NCBI GenBank assembly: GCA_046348995.1
Contig: JAXMDB010000011.1
Location: 1-64,000 of the forward strand
Length of the DNA stretch: 64,000 nt
Origin: JANNSX01 sp046348995
Lineage (GTDB): Bacteria > Pseudomonadota > Alphaproteobacteria > Rhizobiales > Hyphomicrobiaceae
Direction of reading: 5' to 3'
A program made the position numbers and the translations under genes. Below, in pieces: positions 1 through 12,787 of the stretch (its first letter is position 1; each line of letters starts with the position of its first letter). The notes below the pieces were generated by a model, which saw only the letters and a list, made by a program, of their open reading frames with translations, did not search any database and was not told the DNA's origin.

Positions 1-236
1 AAGGCACGCATCCGGGCGGCGTGCATCTCGAGATGACGGGCAAGAACGTCACCGAATGCACGGGTGGCGCGCAAGCGGTGACGGAGGCCGATCTTTCCGA
101 CCGCTATCACACGTTCTGCGATCCGCGCTTGAACGTCGACCAGGCGCTCGAGATCGCCTTCATCATCGCCGAGCGGCTTCGCACCAACCGGCATGAGCGG
201 GCGAACGGCGCCAAGGCCGCCACGGCTTCGGCATAA
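1..236 (+). CDS. Class II DAHP synthase, C-terminal fragment
   Basis: This is the 3' end of a 3-deoxy-7-phosphoheptulonate synthase, the first enzyme of the shikimate pathway. It condenses phosphoenolpyruvate with erythrose 4-phosphate in the cytoplasm. The reading frame is open from base 3 and begins GTHPGGVHLEMTGKNVTECT. That string is the conserved C-terminal region of the plant-like class II (AroF/AroG-II) family. The following segment, DRYHTFCDPRLNVDQALEIA, also fits the family end. The gene stops with TAA at 234-236, and about 400 residues lie before the window. The fragment is short, but the family signature is distinctive. It is separated from the next gene by only 65 bases. Confidence 0.92.
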   Translation, partial: GTHPGGVHLEMTGKNVTECTGGAQAVTEADLSDRYHTFCDPRLNVDQALEIAFIIAERLRTNRHERANGAKAATASA

Positions 237-301
237 ATTGGCGATATCACCCGCCGCCTGAGCAATCGGGCGGCGGTCGCTCGTGCATGTGGGGAGGGGG
301 C

Positions 302-1288
302 ATGTCGACGGGTGCGCAAGCGCAAGCGTTCGTGGGCAAGGTCGCCAAGATGCGCGAGCCGAGCCTGTCAGACTTCCAGGGCACGACCACCTGGCCGATG
401 CCGGTCACACGCTTCCTCGCGGGCGACTACCTGAAGCGCGCCGACATCGTGCTTTCCCGCCACGCCGGCAGCGCATTCTCCTATTTCATCCGCAAGACCA
501 CCGGCAGCGTGTTTTCCCATTCCGGGCTCGTCTTCCACGTGCGCGACCAGGAGGACGGCTATGCCAACAACTTCATCATCGAGGCGGGCACCTCCGGCGT
601 CGATCTGACGAACCTGCGCGACTACTGCATGAGCCCGTACTACATCGTCGCCATCAAGCGGTTTTCGCGTCCGTGGTTCGGCGACGACGTGCAGCGTTTC
701 GTGCGCGGTCATCTGCTCGATCACATCAAGGACGACTACGATTTCTGGCGCGTGGTGACGCTGGCCCGCGGCATGCTGCGCGCCCTGATCCTCCGCGACG
801 CGCGTCCGTTCCAGCAACACAACCGGCGGATGCGCTGGGCCCGCATCCGGCGCGGCATGAATGCCAACGAGTTCATCTGTTCGGGGTTGGTGCAGTACGG
901 CTACTTCAAGGCGATCTACAAGCTTTGCAGGCTGAACGGGAAGGCGAAGCCGGGAGGCGAGGAGGGACGGGCAGCCGTCGAGGAGATCAGCAGCACGCGG
1001 ACGCGACACTTGCTCAAGGCCGAGATGCTGAAAGATGCGCTGTTCTCGGACGAGCTGGAAGCCGACCTCGATCTCGACGAGCAGGGGCGCTTCAAATCCT
1101 TCAAGGCCGCACGCCGATTCTGGAACCAGATGCATGCGACGGTGCCGAAGGATTTCGAGGCGAGCCCGAAGCTCGACTGGCTCTACGTCATCCGCGACGG
1201 CATGGTGCACAAGGTCTCGACCTACGACGAGGTCAAGGCGCTGGCCAAGGGCAAGATCATCGTCCCGTATGACGAGACGACGGTGTAG
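302..1288 (+). CDS. YiiX/YebB-like permuted NlpC/P60 cysteine hydrolase
   Basis: A 328-residue predicted cytoplasmic hydrolase of the YiiX/YebB group, a circularly permuted papain-fold family. Two hallmarks are visible in the permuted order: a His in FSHSGLVF (about residue 73) and a Cys in FICSGLVQYG (about residue 193). IIEAGTSGV lies between them and may carry a third residue. The ADIVLSRHAG stretch matches the opening of the family domain. No signal peptide is seen. ATG 302 is preferred over ATG 287 because a GGAGG-type ribosome site lies just before it. The last 130 residues are charged and of unknown role. The natural substrate is unknown; related proteins act on lipids or cell-wall peptides. 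Confidence 0.75.
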   Translation: MSTGAQAQAFVGKVAKMREPSLSDFQGTTTWPMPVTRFLAGDYLKRADIVLSRHAGSAFSYFIRKTTGSVFSHSGLVFHVRDQEDGYANNFIIEAGTSGVDLTNLRDYCMSPYYIVAIKRFSRPWFGDDVQRFVRGHLLDHIKDDYDFWRVVTLARGMLRALILRDARPFQQHNRRMRWARIRRGMNANEFICSGLVQYGYFKAIYKLCRLNGKAKPGGEEGRAAVEEISSTRTRHLLKAEMLKDALFSDELEADLDLDEQGRFKSFKAARRFWNQMHATVPKDFEASPKLDWLYVIRDGMVHKVSTYDEVKALAKGKIIVPYDETTV

Positions 1289-1297
1289 CGTTTCTGC

Positions 1298-1973
1298 TCA
1301 ACGGATCATGTAGACCTTGCGCACGGTCTCGTGCACGCGGCAGGTGCCTTTCCAGTCCTTCGGGAAGTAGGCCGCGGTGTCGGGCACGATCTCGATCACC
1401 TCGCCGGATTGGTGGGTGTAGGTCGCGCGGCCGGACAGGAAGTGACAGAGCTCGTCGCTCGTGACGTGGCAGTTCCACAGGCCCGGCGTGCAATTCCAGA
1501 TGCCGGTTTCGGCGCCCCGGTCGTCGCGGCGGAAGAGCAGCTTGCCCGACGTCACCGAGCGGCCGGAAATCATGGTCGGCACCGCGCCCCAGTCGACGAT
1601 GTCGGTGATGGCCGCGGGATTGCGCATGACGTGCACGCCACCGGGCGTGTCGCCGGGGTAGGGTGCCGCCATGTAGATGACGCGGATGGTTTCGGCGACC
1701 TCGCAGGTGCCGGTATAGCCCGGCCGGAAGTGCGCGACCGTGCCGGGCGAGACCTCGAGCACGTGGCCCTTGTCGTCCCGATAGGTCGCGCGCCCGGCGA
1801 CGAAGTGACAGATCTCCTCCTTGGGGATCGTGAGCTTCCAGGTGCCCCGGCGTACAGATCCAAGGCCGGCCTCGGCCGTGCCGTCAGCCATTCCTGAGGA
1901 GACGGCCCGTCGAATGGGACGCGCCGGCGAGCGCGTCCGGCTGCGGCTCCCAATCTTTCGGGTCGTCCGCCAA
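1298..1973 (-). pseudogene. Double-cupin (DUF861-like) protein with a one-base frameshift near its start
   Basis: Two similar cupin domains lie in tandem. Each carries a core like DELCHFLSGRATY or EEICHFVAGRATY, followed by a segment ending TGTCEVAETIR or KGTCRVHETVR. This resembles the DUF861/EutQ-type cupins, whose substrate is not predictable here. The long frame opens at ATG 1891, which lacks a well-spaced ribosome site. Upstream, in the next frame, bases 1973-1884 encode a start-like segment (ADDPKDWEPQPDALAGAS, then GRLLRNG) ending at TGA 1886-1884. This segment aligns with the stretch before the second cupin (SGRSVTSGKLLFRRDD). Deleting one T (base 1886 on the minus strand) would join it as RLLRNGDGTAEAGLG. 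This suggests a frameshift or a sequencing error. The proposed TTG start at 1973 is uncertain. Confidence 0.7.
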
Positions 1974-2072
1974 GTGAGTGCGGGGCTAAGGTGGGGGGCG
2001 GAGGCAGCGGCAGTTCGAGGGCATGGGGCTCAGGCGGATTGGCTTCGATGCTTACAAACTCAGAAACACACC

Positions 2073-2227
2073 CCGTCATCCTCGCCCAAGCGAGCAGCGC
2101 GAGCGCCGGATGGGGATCCAGGAGAGACTCCGGCCACTGGCCGTCAAGACAAGGCGCCTGCGGCGAAGACTCTCACGCTGGATCCCCGAGCTTGCTCCGG
2201 CTTCGCCGTCGCGCTCGAGGATGACGG
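2073..2227. repeat. Intergenic long inverted repeat (CGTCATCC type)
   Basis: Between the cupin and glycosyltransferase genes, CCGTCATCCTCG (2073-2084) is inverted at 2216-2227. An inner pair GGATCCAG (2114-2121) and CTGGATCC (2178-2185) is nested inside. The whole block could fold as one long hairpin. A related element with the CGTCATCC edge occurs at 55287-55435, so this looks like a dispersed intergenic palindromic element and not a gene. The 283-base gap (1989-2271) holds nothing else I can support. Confidence 0.75.
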
Positions 2228-2271
2228 ATGGGGTGGGGCCGGCGCTCGCGCGTGAGGATTGCGCAAGAAGA

Positions 2272-3567
2272 TCACGCCCCCACCAATCCGGTCAAAATCT
2301 CCGCCGCCCGTGTCGGGCCGTGGCGGCCTTTCATGTAGGCCGACGTCGCCGCGAGCTTGGTCTGCATCGCCTTGTCGGTCAGCAGCGTGTTGAGGCTCGA
2401 CCACAATTGCGCGTCGGTCCAATTGGCGCGATGCATCTTGAGGCCGTGGCCGGTCTCCTCGACGCGCGTCGCGTTGTCGTGGCCGTCCCAGACATACGGC
2501 ATGATGATCGCGGGCTTGCCGAAGTAGAGGCATTCCGTGAACGAGTTGTTGCCGCCGTGATGGATGACGGCGTCGACCTGCGGAATGACGGATGGCTGCG
2601 GATACCATTTGTCGGCGATGACGTTGTCCGGGAAACCTTTGTAGCTCTCACCGTAGTCGCCGATGTTGATGAGCACGCGGATCGGCATTTTGCCCAGCGC
2701 CGTGATGAGGCGCTGGATGGTCGCCGTGTCGCCCGAGCCGAGCGAGCCGAAGCTCACGTACAAGAGCGGCTTGTCGGCGTTCGCCTTGAAGGCCGGCACG
2801 GTGTAGGGCCTGTCCTGGCGCACACAGCCGTCGAGGTACTGGAAGCGCTTCGGATCGAGCGGCGTACGGCGCTTGAACTTCACCGGCTCCGGATAAAGGA
2901 GCAGGTTCATGTGAGGCGATGCCTCGAAGAACTGGCCGATCGGATAGGGCGCCTCGCCACACGCCTTCAAATGCTCGTTGAAGCGGTCGTGCGCCGGCTT
3001 CACGACCTCATTGAAGCGCGTGTCGTAGGCGCGGAAGCAGGCCTTGTCGTGCTCCCCGCAGCCCGACAGATGCGGCGGGATGTCGGGATCGACGATCTCG
3101 TTCTCCGAGCAGGAGATGATCCTGACCCACGGCGCGTTGATCGCTTGCGCGTAGCGCTTGATCGCCGGGAACAGGATGACGTTGTCGACTGAGACGACAT
3201 CGGGCTTCACCTTGGCGAGCACGCCCGGCAGATCCTTCTCGGCCCAAATGGACGTCTCGACGATCGCGTTCCAGCAATCCTTCACATAGGTGTCGATCTG
3301 CTCGTAGGGCGTCTTGTTGAAGTTCGGGATATGTCCGTTGATGAAGTCGACCCAGTACTTCGCCATCACCTCCGGCGGCATCGGCTCCGACATGTTCACG
3401 TCGTGCGCCTCGAAGCCGTAGTCGCGGTAGACTTGCGTGAAGCCGGGGTCGGAGAGGAACACCGCCTTGTGTCCGAGCTTTTCGACCGCCTGGGCAATGC
3501 CGACCGAGTTGAGCGCCGGCCCAAAGGCGGCCTCCGGGAAGAAGGCGAAAGTCTTTTTGTCGGCCAT
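2272..3567 (-). CDS. GT1-family (UGT/MGT-like) glycosyltransferase
   Basis: A 431-residue GT-B fold glycosyltransferase that should use a nucleotide sugar. The N-terminal half is the acceptor domain (FFPEAAFGPALNSVGIAQAV). The C-terminal half holds the donor site: LLYVSFGSLGSG, then VIPQVDAVIHHGGNNSFTEC and YFGKPAIIMPYVWDGHDNA, which match the GT1 signature including the HHGG and the acidic/Asn residues that contact the sugar. No signal peptide is present. ATG 3567 follows a GAGGAA ribosome site. It stands alone, divergent from the amidase gene. The acceptor (lipid, sterol or small molecule) cannot be deduced from sequence. Confidence 0.85.
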   Translation of the reverse strand: MADKKTFAFFPEAAFGPALNSVGIAQAVEKLGHKAVFLSDPGFTQVYRDYGFEAHDVNMSEPMPPEVMAKYWVDFINGHIPNFNKTPYEQIDTYVKDCWNAIVETSIWAEKDLPGVLAKVKPDVVSVDNVILFPAIKRYAQAINAPWVRIISCSENEIVDPDIPPHLSGCGEHDKACFRAYDTRFNEVVKPAHDRFNEHLKACGEAPYPIGQFFEASPHMNLLLYPEPVKFKRRTPLDPKRFQYLDGCVRQDRPYTVPAFKANADKPLLYVSFGSLGSGDTATIQRLITALGKMPIRVLINIGDYGESYKGFPDNVIADKWYPQPSVIPQVDAVIHHGGNNSFTECLYFGKPAIIMPYVWDGHDNATRVEETGHGLKMHRANWTDAQLWSSLNTLLTDKAMQTKLAATSAYMKGRHGPTRAAEILTGLVGA

Positions 3568-3692
3568 GGCGTTTCCTCATGCGTCTTGTTGACAGCATGA
3601 AGGCCGAGGGGGGCCTGTGAAGTCAACCCGGATTGCTGAGGAACCCCGGACAAGGCATCCTCGTCGCAAAGCTTTATGTTTCGAGGACGGAC

Positions 3693-4577
3693 ATGGCGCG
3701 GAACGTGACGGTCGCGGCGACGCAGATGGCGGAGACTTGGGATCTGGAGGCCAATCGCAAGACAGCCGAGCGGCTGGTGCGGGAGGCGTCCGCCAAAGGG
3801 GCCAACGTGATCCTCATCCAGGAGCTGTTCGAGACGCCGTATTTCTGCATCGAGCAGGACCCGTCGTTCGCCAAGCATGCCCACAAGGGACTCGACAACC
3901 CACTCGTTAGGCGCTTTGCCGCCCTCGCCGCCGAGCTCGGCGTCGTGCTGCCCATCAGCTTCTATGAGAAGACCGAGAACGCCCTGTTCAATTCGATCGC
4001 CGTCGCGGATGCCGATGGCCGGATCGTCGGCCACTACCGCAAGAGCCACATCCCGGACGGGCCGGGCTATCAGGAGAAGTTCTATTTCACGCCGGGCGAC
4101 ACCGGCTTCCGGGTGCATCAGACGCGATTCGGCACGATCGGCATCGGCATCTGCTGGGACCAGTGGTTCCCGGAGACGGCCCGCGCGCTCTCCCTCATGG
4201 GGGCCGAGATCCTGCTCTATCCGACCGCCATTGGCTCGGAGCCGCAGGACCCGTCGATCGACAGCCGCGATCATTGGCAGCGCGTCATGCAGGGCCACGC
4301 CGGGGCCAACATGCGCCCGCTGGTCGCCTCCAACCGCTACGGCACGGAGACGGTCGGCGCGACCTCGGACACCTTCTATGGCTCCTCCTTCATCGCCGAC
4401 CAGACCGGCGCCAAGGTCGCGGAAGCTGGACGGACGGGCGAGGCTGTCTTGACGGCGACCTTCGACCTCGACGCCATCGCCGCCCAGCGTGTGGCCTGGG
4501 GCCTATTCCGCGACCGGCGGCCGGAGCTGTATGGCGTCCTGACGGGGCATGATCGCAGCCCGTCCTTCGTGCGTTAG
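3693..4577 (+). CDS. aguB: N-carbamoylputrescine amidase
   Basis: A 294-residue nitrilase-superfamily enzyme predicted to hydrolyse N-carbamoylputrescine to putrescine, CO2 and ammonia in the agmatine route of polyamine synthesis. The Glu-Lys-Cys triad is visible: E44 in IQELFETPYF, K117 in HYRKSHIPDGPGYQEK, C154 in GIGICWDQWFPE. The HIPDGPGYQEKFYF stretch is typical of AguB and not of other nitrilases. ATG 3693 with GAGGA upstream is chosen over the longer frame from 3633. No agmatine deiminase is adjacent, so the substrate rests on similarity alone. Confidence 0.88.
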   Translation: MARNVTVAATQMAETWDLEANRKTAERLVREASAKGANVILIQELFETPYFCIEQDPSFAKHAHKGLDNPLVRRFAALAAELGVVLPISFYEKTENALFNSIAVADADGRIVGHYRKSHIPDGPGYQEKFYFTPGDTGFRVHQTRFGTIGIGICWDQWFPETARALSLMGAEILLYPTAIGSEPQDPSIDSRDHWQRVMQGHAGANMRPLVASNRYGTETVGATSDTFYGSSFIADQTGAKVAEAGRTGEAVLTATFDLDAIAAQRVAWGLFRDRRPELYGVLTGHDRSPSFVR

Positions 4578-4682
4578 CAGACATAGGCCAGCCTTACTGG
4601 ACATGCCAATGCGCCGCATTCCTGCCCACAGGGGGAATGTCCGCAACCTCAGAGCCTTGTGCTATCTCAACACCGGGACGAA

Positions 4683-4703
4683 GGCGCCCCGGCAACGGGC
4701 GCC
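4683..4703 (+). other. Hairpin in the ppdK leader
   Basis: GGCGCCC (4683-4689) and GGGCGCC (4697-4703) form a perfect 7-bp stem with a 7-base loop. It lies 27 bases before the ppdK start and 14 bases before its ribosome site (AAGGAG at 4718-4723). There is no T-run, so it is not a standard terminator. It may stabilise the 5' end of the mRNA. Confidence 0.45.
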
Positions 4704-4729
4704 GCCAAGCGCCGTCGAAGGAGCCGATC

Positions 4730-7453
<2,724 letters not shown>

Positions 7454-7582
7454 AGGCCGCTCGCGGGCCGACGACACACGGGATCGTGATTGTGGCCTCG
7501 CCGCCACAATCCGGACCTCGAAACTGCTATAAACAACCATCGGGCCCGAGTCGGCCCAGAAGCATTACAGGGGGACTGATCC

Positions 7583-7834
7583 ATGCTACCCGCAGCTTAT
7601 GCCTGGCTCGAGCCGGTCATCTGGGGCGCCATCGTCGTCTTCATCGTCGACCTGATTGGCAACGTCCTGTCGTTCTCGAACCGCTTCGTCAATGCGCTGG
7701 TGACGGCGATCGTGTTCGCCATCATCTTTGGCGTGCTGGTGAATATCGGCGTCGTCAACGTGACGGCGACCGCCACCGACCCGACCACGGGCGCTTCGAC
7801 CACGACGTCGACGACCACCACCACGACGCCCTGA
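7583..7834 (+). CDS. Small membrane protein with two helices and a Thr-rich tail
   Basis: An 83-residue protein of unknown family. Two hydrophobic helices are visible (residues about 12-30 and 38-60), joined by a short polar turn (SNRFVNAL). The tail of about 20 residues is almost all Thr, Ser, Ala and Pro. A GGGGG-type ribosome site precedes ATG 7583, and a strong terminator follows at 7863-7890, so it is likely a single-gene transcript. It sits between ppdK and ruvB. The strong expression signals favour a real gene, but the function is unknown. Confidence 0.7.
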   Translation: MLPAAYAWLEPVIWGAIVVFIVDLIGNVLSFSNRFVNALVTAIVFAIIFGVLVNIGVVNVTATATDPTTGASTTTSTTTTTTP

Positions 7835-7862
7835 CGGCAGTCTGGTTACGAGCTTTTTGGGA

Positions 7863-7890
7863 ACGGGCCCTTGCGGGCCCGTTTTCGTTT
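7863..7890 (+). terminator. Intrinsic terminator after the small membrane protein
   Basis: ACGGGCCC (7863-7870) pairs perfectly with GGGCCCGT (7875-7882) around a TTGC loop. It is followed by a T-rich run to about 7892. This is a classical Rho-independent terminator that separates this gene from ruvB. Confidence 0.9.
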
Positions 7891-7973
7891 TTCGACGTCA
7901 GGAATGCGCATGTCGCGCCCACTGCAAATCATGATAGAAGCAGCAGAACAAAGCTGAAACACGCCAGAGCCGC

Positions 7974-9017
7974 ATGACCGAACGCCTGATCACCGGGGGA
8001 CGCAAGGAGGATGACCTCCTCGAGGCGTCAATCCGCCCGCAATCGCTCACCGACTTCATCGGTCAGGAGCAGGCGCGGCGGAACCTGCGCGTGTTCATCG
8101 AGGCGGCGAAGTCGCGTGGCGATGCCCTCGATCACGTGCTGTTCGTGGGGCCTCCCGGCCTCGGCAAGACGACGCTCGCGCAAATCATGTCGAAGGAGCT
8201 CGGCGTCGGGTTCCGGTCGACCTCGGGGCCGGTGATCGCCAAGGCCGGCGACCTCGCCGCCTTGCTGACCAACCTTGAAGAGCGCGACGTCCTCTTCATC
8301 GACGAGATCCACCGGCTCAATCCGGCGGTCGAGGAGATCCTCTATCCCGCCATGGAGGACTATCAGCTCGACCTCATCATCGGCGAGGGGCCGGCAGCGC
8401 GCTCGGTGAAGATAGATCTCGCCAAGTTTACGCTGGTGGGAGCCACCACCCGAGCCGGATTGCTGACCACGCCGCTGCGCGATCGCTTCGGCATCCCCGT
8501 GCGGTTGAACTTCTATACCACCGAGGAGCTCGAGCTCATCGTCAAGCGTGGGGCCCGCGTGCTCAAGTGCGGGATGAGCGCGGACGGCGCCCGCGAGATT
8601 GCGCGGCGCGCGCGGGGCACGCCTCGGGTCGCCGGCCGGTTGCTCAGGCGCGTGCGCGACTTTGCAGCGGTCGATGGTGCGGAGGAGGTGACGGCCGCAG
8701 TGGCCGATCGCGCGTTGCGAGAGCTCGAGGTCGACTCCGAGGGCCTCGACATGCTCGACCACCGGTACTTGAGGTGCATCGCCGTCAACTACGAGGGCGG
8801 GCCGGTCGGTATCGAGACGATCGCGGCGGCGCTTTCGGAGCCGCGCGATGCGCTCGAGGAGATCATCGAGCCGTATTTGCTGCAGCAGGGCTTCATCGGC
8901 AGGACCCCACGTGGGCGTGTCGTGACAATGAAGACCTATCGCCATCTCGGCCTCATGGCTCCCAATCGCACGCCGGATCAAATCCCGCTCTTCGACGGCG
9001 AAGCCGGAGACTCGTAG
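7974..9017 (+). CDS. ruvB: Holliday junction branch-migration ATPase RuvB
   Basis: A 347-residue AAA+ motor that, with RuvA, drives branch migration of Holliday junctions. Motifs are Walker A GPPGLGKTT (59-67), Walker B FIDEIH (to 113), sensor GATTRAG (about 157), arginine-finger region LRDRFG (about 169), and a C-terminal winged helix (GRTPRGRVVT). The length is typical. The usual partners ruvC and ruvA are not directly upstream; a terminator and a small membrane gene are there instead. No strong ribosome site precedes ATG 7974. Confidence 0.97.
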   Translation: MTERLITGGRKEDDLLEASIRPQSLTDFIGQEQARRNLRVFIEAAKSRGDALDHVLFVGPPGLGKTTLAQIMSKELGVGFRSTSGPVIAKAGDLAALLTNLEERDVLFIDEIHRLNPAVEEILYPAMEDYQLDLIIGEGPAARSVKIDLAKFTLVGATTRAGLLTTPLRDRFGIPVRLNFYTTEELELIVKRGARVLKCGMSADGAREIARRARGTPRVAGRLLRRVRDFAAVDGAEEVTAAVADRALRELEVDSEGLDMLDHRYLRCIAVNYEGGPVGIETIAAALSEPRDALEEIIEPYLLQQGFIGRTPRGRVVTMKTYRHLGLMAPNRTPDQIPLFDGEAGDS

Positions 9018-9049
9018 GGGCGAACCGCTGCGGTCTCGGCGCGTCAGAA

Positions 9050-9071
9050 GGGGCGACCCGCCGGCCGCCCC
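9050..9071. terminator. Hairpin between convergent ruvB and fasciclin genes
   Basis: GGGGCG (9050-9055) pairs with CGCCCC (9066-9071) around a 10-base loop. It is placed between the two gene ends and could serve both strands. The T-runs are short on each side, so strength is uncertain. Confidence 0.5.
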
Positions 9072-9092
9072 TCCGTTTGATGCGGCCGTCGT

Positions 9093-9656
9093 CTATGACT
9101 TCGGCAAGAGCACCTTGTCGATGACGTGGATGACGCCGTTCGACTGGTCGACATCGGCAATCGTGACGTTGGCGACACCGCCCGACTCGTCCTCGACCAT
9201 GACCTTGCCGTCGGCCGCTTTGACGGTGAGCTCACAGCCGCCGACCGTCTTGACCTTCGTCATGCCGCCGCCGTCTTGAACCATCTTCGCGATCGCGTCC
9301 GACATCGCTTCCGTCGGCAACACATGGCAGGTGAGGATCTTCGTCAGCTGATCCTTGCTCTCGGGCTTGAGCAAGCCGTCCACCGTGCCGGCCGGAAGTG
9401 CAGCGAAGGCCTCATTCGTCGGCGCGAACACCGTGAACGGCCCGGCGCCCGACAGCGTCTCCACGAGGCCCGCAGCCTTGACGGCGGCGACGAGCGTCGT
9501 GTGATCCTTGGAGTTGACCGCGTTTTCGACGATGTTCTTGTCGGGGAACATTTCCGCCCCGCCGACCATCTTGTTGCCGCCGGCGACGGCGAGCGAGGCG
9601 CCGGAAGCGAGGAACGCGGCTGTCAGCGCGAGCGTACGAACGTTGAACCCTGCCAT
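9093..9656 (-). CDS. Secreted fasciclin (FAS1) domain protein
   Basis: A 187-residue exported protein with one FAS1 domain, a module linked to adhesion and cell-surface association. Residues 1-25 form a signal peptide (TLALTAAFLASGASLAVAGG). The domain shows the two family boxes: GPFTVFAPTNEAFAALP and NGVIHVIDKVLLPKS at the very end. ATG 9656 with GGAGAG upstream is preferred to the longer frame from 9779, whose first 41 residues look non-coding. It is a single gene convergent with ruvB. The ligand is unknown. Confidence 0.9.
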   Translation of the reverse strand: MAGFNVRTLALTAAFLASGASLAVAGGNKMVGGAEMFPDKNIVENAVNSKDHTTLVAAVKAAGLVETLSGAGPFTVFAPTNEAFAALPAGTVDGLLKPESKDQLTKILTCHVLPTEAMSDAIAKMVQDGGGMTKVKTVGGCELTVKAADGKVMVEDESGGVANVTIADVDQSNGVIHVIDKVLLPKS

Positions 9657-9768
9657 GGTCTCTCTCCTTTTGGAGGTTGCGATGGCAGGACTACGGGCCC
9701 GGCTTGCGCGCCGGATTTCCATGTTCGACGGTCTCACGCTTTCGTGTTTCTGCGTGAGCGGCGCGATC

Positions 9769-10293
9769 TCAGGCCGCACTCGTCTTAAGCCAGCGCTTCA
9801 AGCCGGACGAGTTCGCGAACGGATCCTCTTTCAGCGTCTTCATCGCCTTCTTGCGCGCGGCCACCGCGAGCTTGAACGCCTTGTCCTCGCCGTGGCGAGA
9901 GACCGCGAACTTCGCGCGGCCGACGCGGCGATCCTCGAGCGGCCAGAAGGCGATCCAGTAGGGCTGCTTCACCTTGCGGCCGTTCTGCAGCTCGGTGCTG
10001 ACGTGACGGCAGACACCGACGATACCGGACTTGTTGTTGCGGCGGCGGATGGACGCGTACTCGGCGCGCGACATCGGTGGGTTGGCGTCGAGCGTCGTAT
10101 CGCGGAAGGCCTTGGCGGCCTCGAGCGCCTTCTGCTTGGAGCCGTGCTTGCCGTCGCTGAAATACTTGCACCAGATCTTGTTGCGCCGTTGCAGCGTCAC
10201 GATCCAGGCATGCGTATGGTTCTTGGCGTTGTCGACGCGGTGGATGCCGTACAGCGGCTTCTTGACGAGTGATTTCTTAGGTTTCGTGGCCAT
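9769..10293 (-). CDS. Stand-alone AP2/ERF-like domain protein
   Basis: A 174-residue basic protein. Two segments look like AP2 beta-sheet modules: YGIHRVDNAKNHTHAWIVTL with WCKYFSD and an Ala-rich helix, then SGIVGVCRHVS followed by PYWIAFWPL, FAVSRHGEDKAFKLAVAARK. AP2 folds bind DNA. In bacteria they are mostly attached to homing endonucleases, but no nuclease motif is visible here. The C-terminal tail ends GLKRWLKTSAA. There is no signal peptide. ATG 10293 is the only good start. The closest description is a bacterial AP2/ERF-type DNA-binding protein; its targets are unknown. Confidence 0.72.
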   Translation of the reverse strand: MATKPKKSLVKKPLYGIHRVDNAKNHTHAWIVTLQRRNKIWCKYFSDGKHGSKQKALEAAKAFRDTTLDANPPMSRAEYASIRRRNNKSGIVGVCRHVSTELQNGRKVKQPYWIAFWPLEDRRVGRAKFAVSRHGEDKAFKLAVAARKKAMKTLKEDPFANSSGLKRWLKTSAA

Positions 10294-10550
10294 GATAGAG
10301 AGCGTCCTCGTGCGGTGGTTCAGCCACCAGGAATTGGGGGATGCCCTCCTCTAAGACAGGATTGTGACGGCGGCAACGGTGCCATACCACTACGTAGCTA
10401 TCGACGTGCTTGCTGGGCCTGATGCGAGCCCGAGTTTGCGCGGTATCACCCGTCCAGGCGCGTCAACGCGCCGCACACGCCCGTCGTTGAACGAGCAGCC
10501 AATTAGACCGGAAAGCGCGTCGTTACCGGGCGATCTGCTCAGCCCGCCCC

Positions 10551-12560
<2,010 letters not shown>

Positions 12561-12787
12561 GGGTGCTCCGCTCATGTCACGTCAACGCCCGGACCTCGCC
12601 CGAAGGCGGCCGGATCGAATCTGATTGTCATTATCGCAGGTTGGGTGACACGGAGGAGGGGGTGAAGGCAAGCATCGGGGGCATTCCTGGCCGACTGTGG
12701 CAAGGCGGGCCTGCGACAATGCGGCTGGTTCCCGCGCGCCAATACCCATAATCTGCAGGCCGCAGCTGCTCGTTTGGAGGCCCCCCC

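Noticed and set aside
2023..3192. Plus-strand frame of 389 codons opposite the glycosyltransferase
   Set aside because: It has no motif and is rich in Arg. The minus strand encodes a clear GT1 enzyme with a ribosome site.
9769..10293. Homing endonuclease reading of the AP2 protein
   Set aside because: No HNH, LAGLIDADG or GIY-YIG motif was found; only the AP2-like parts are present.
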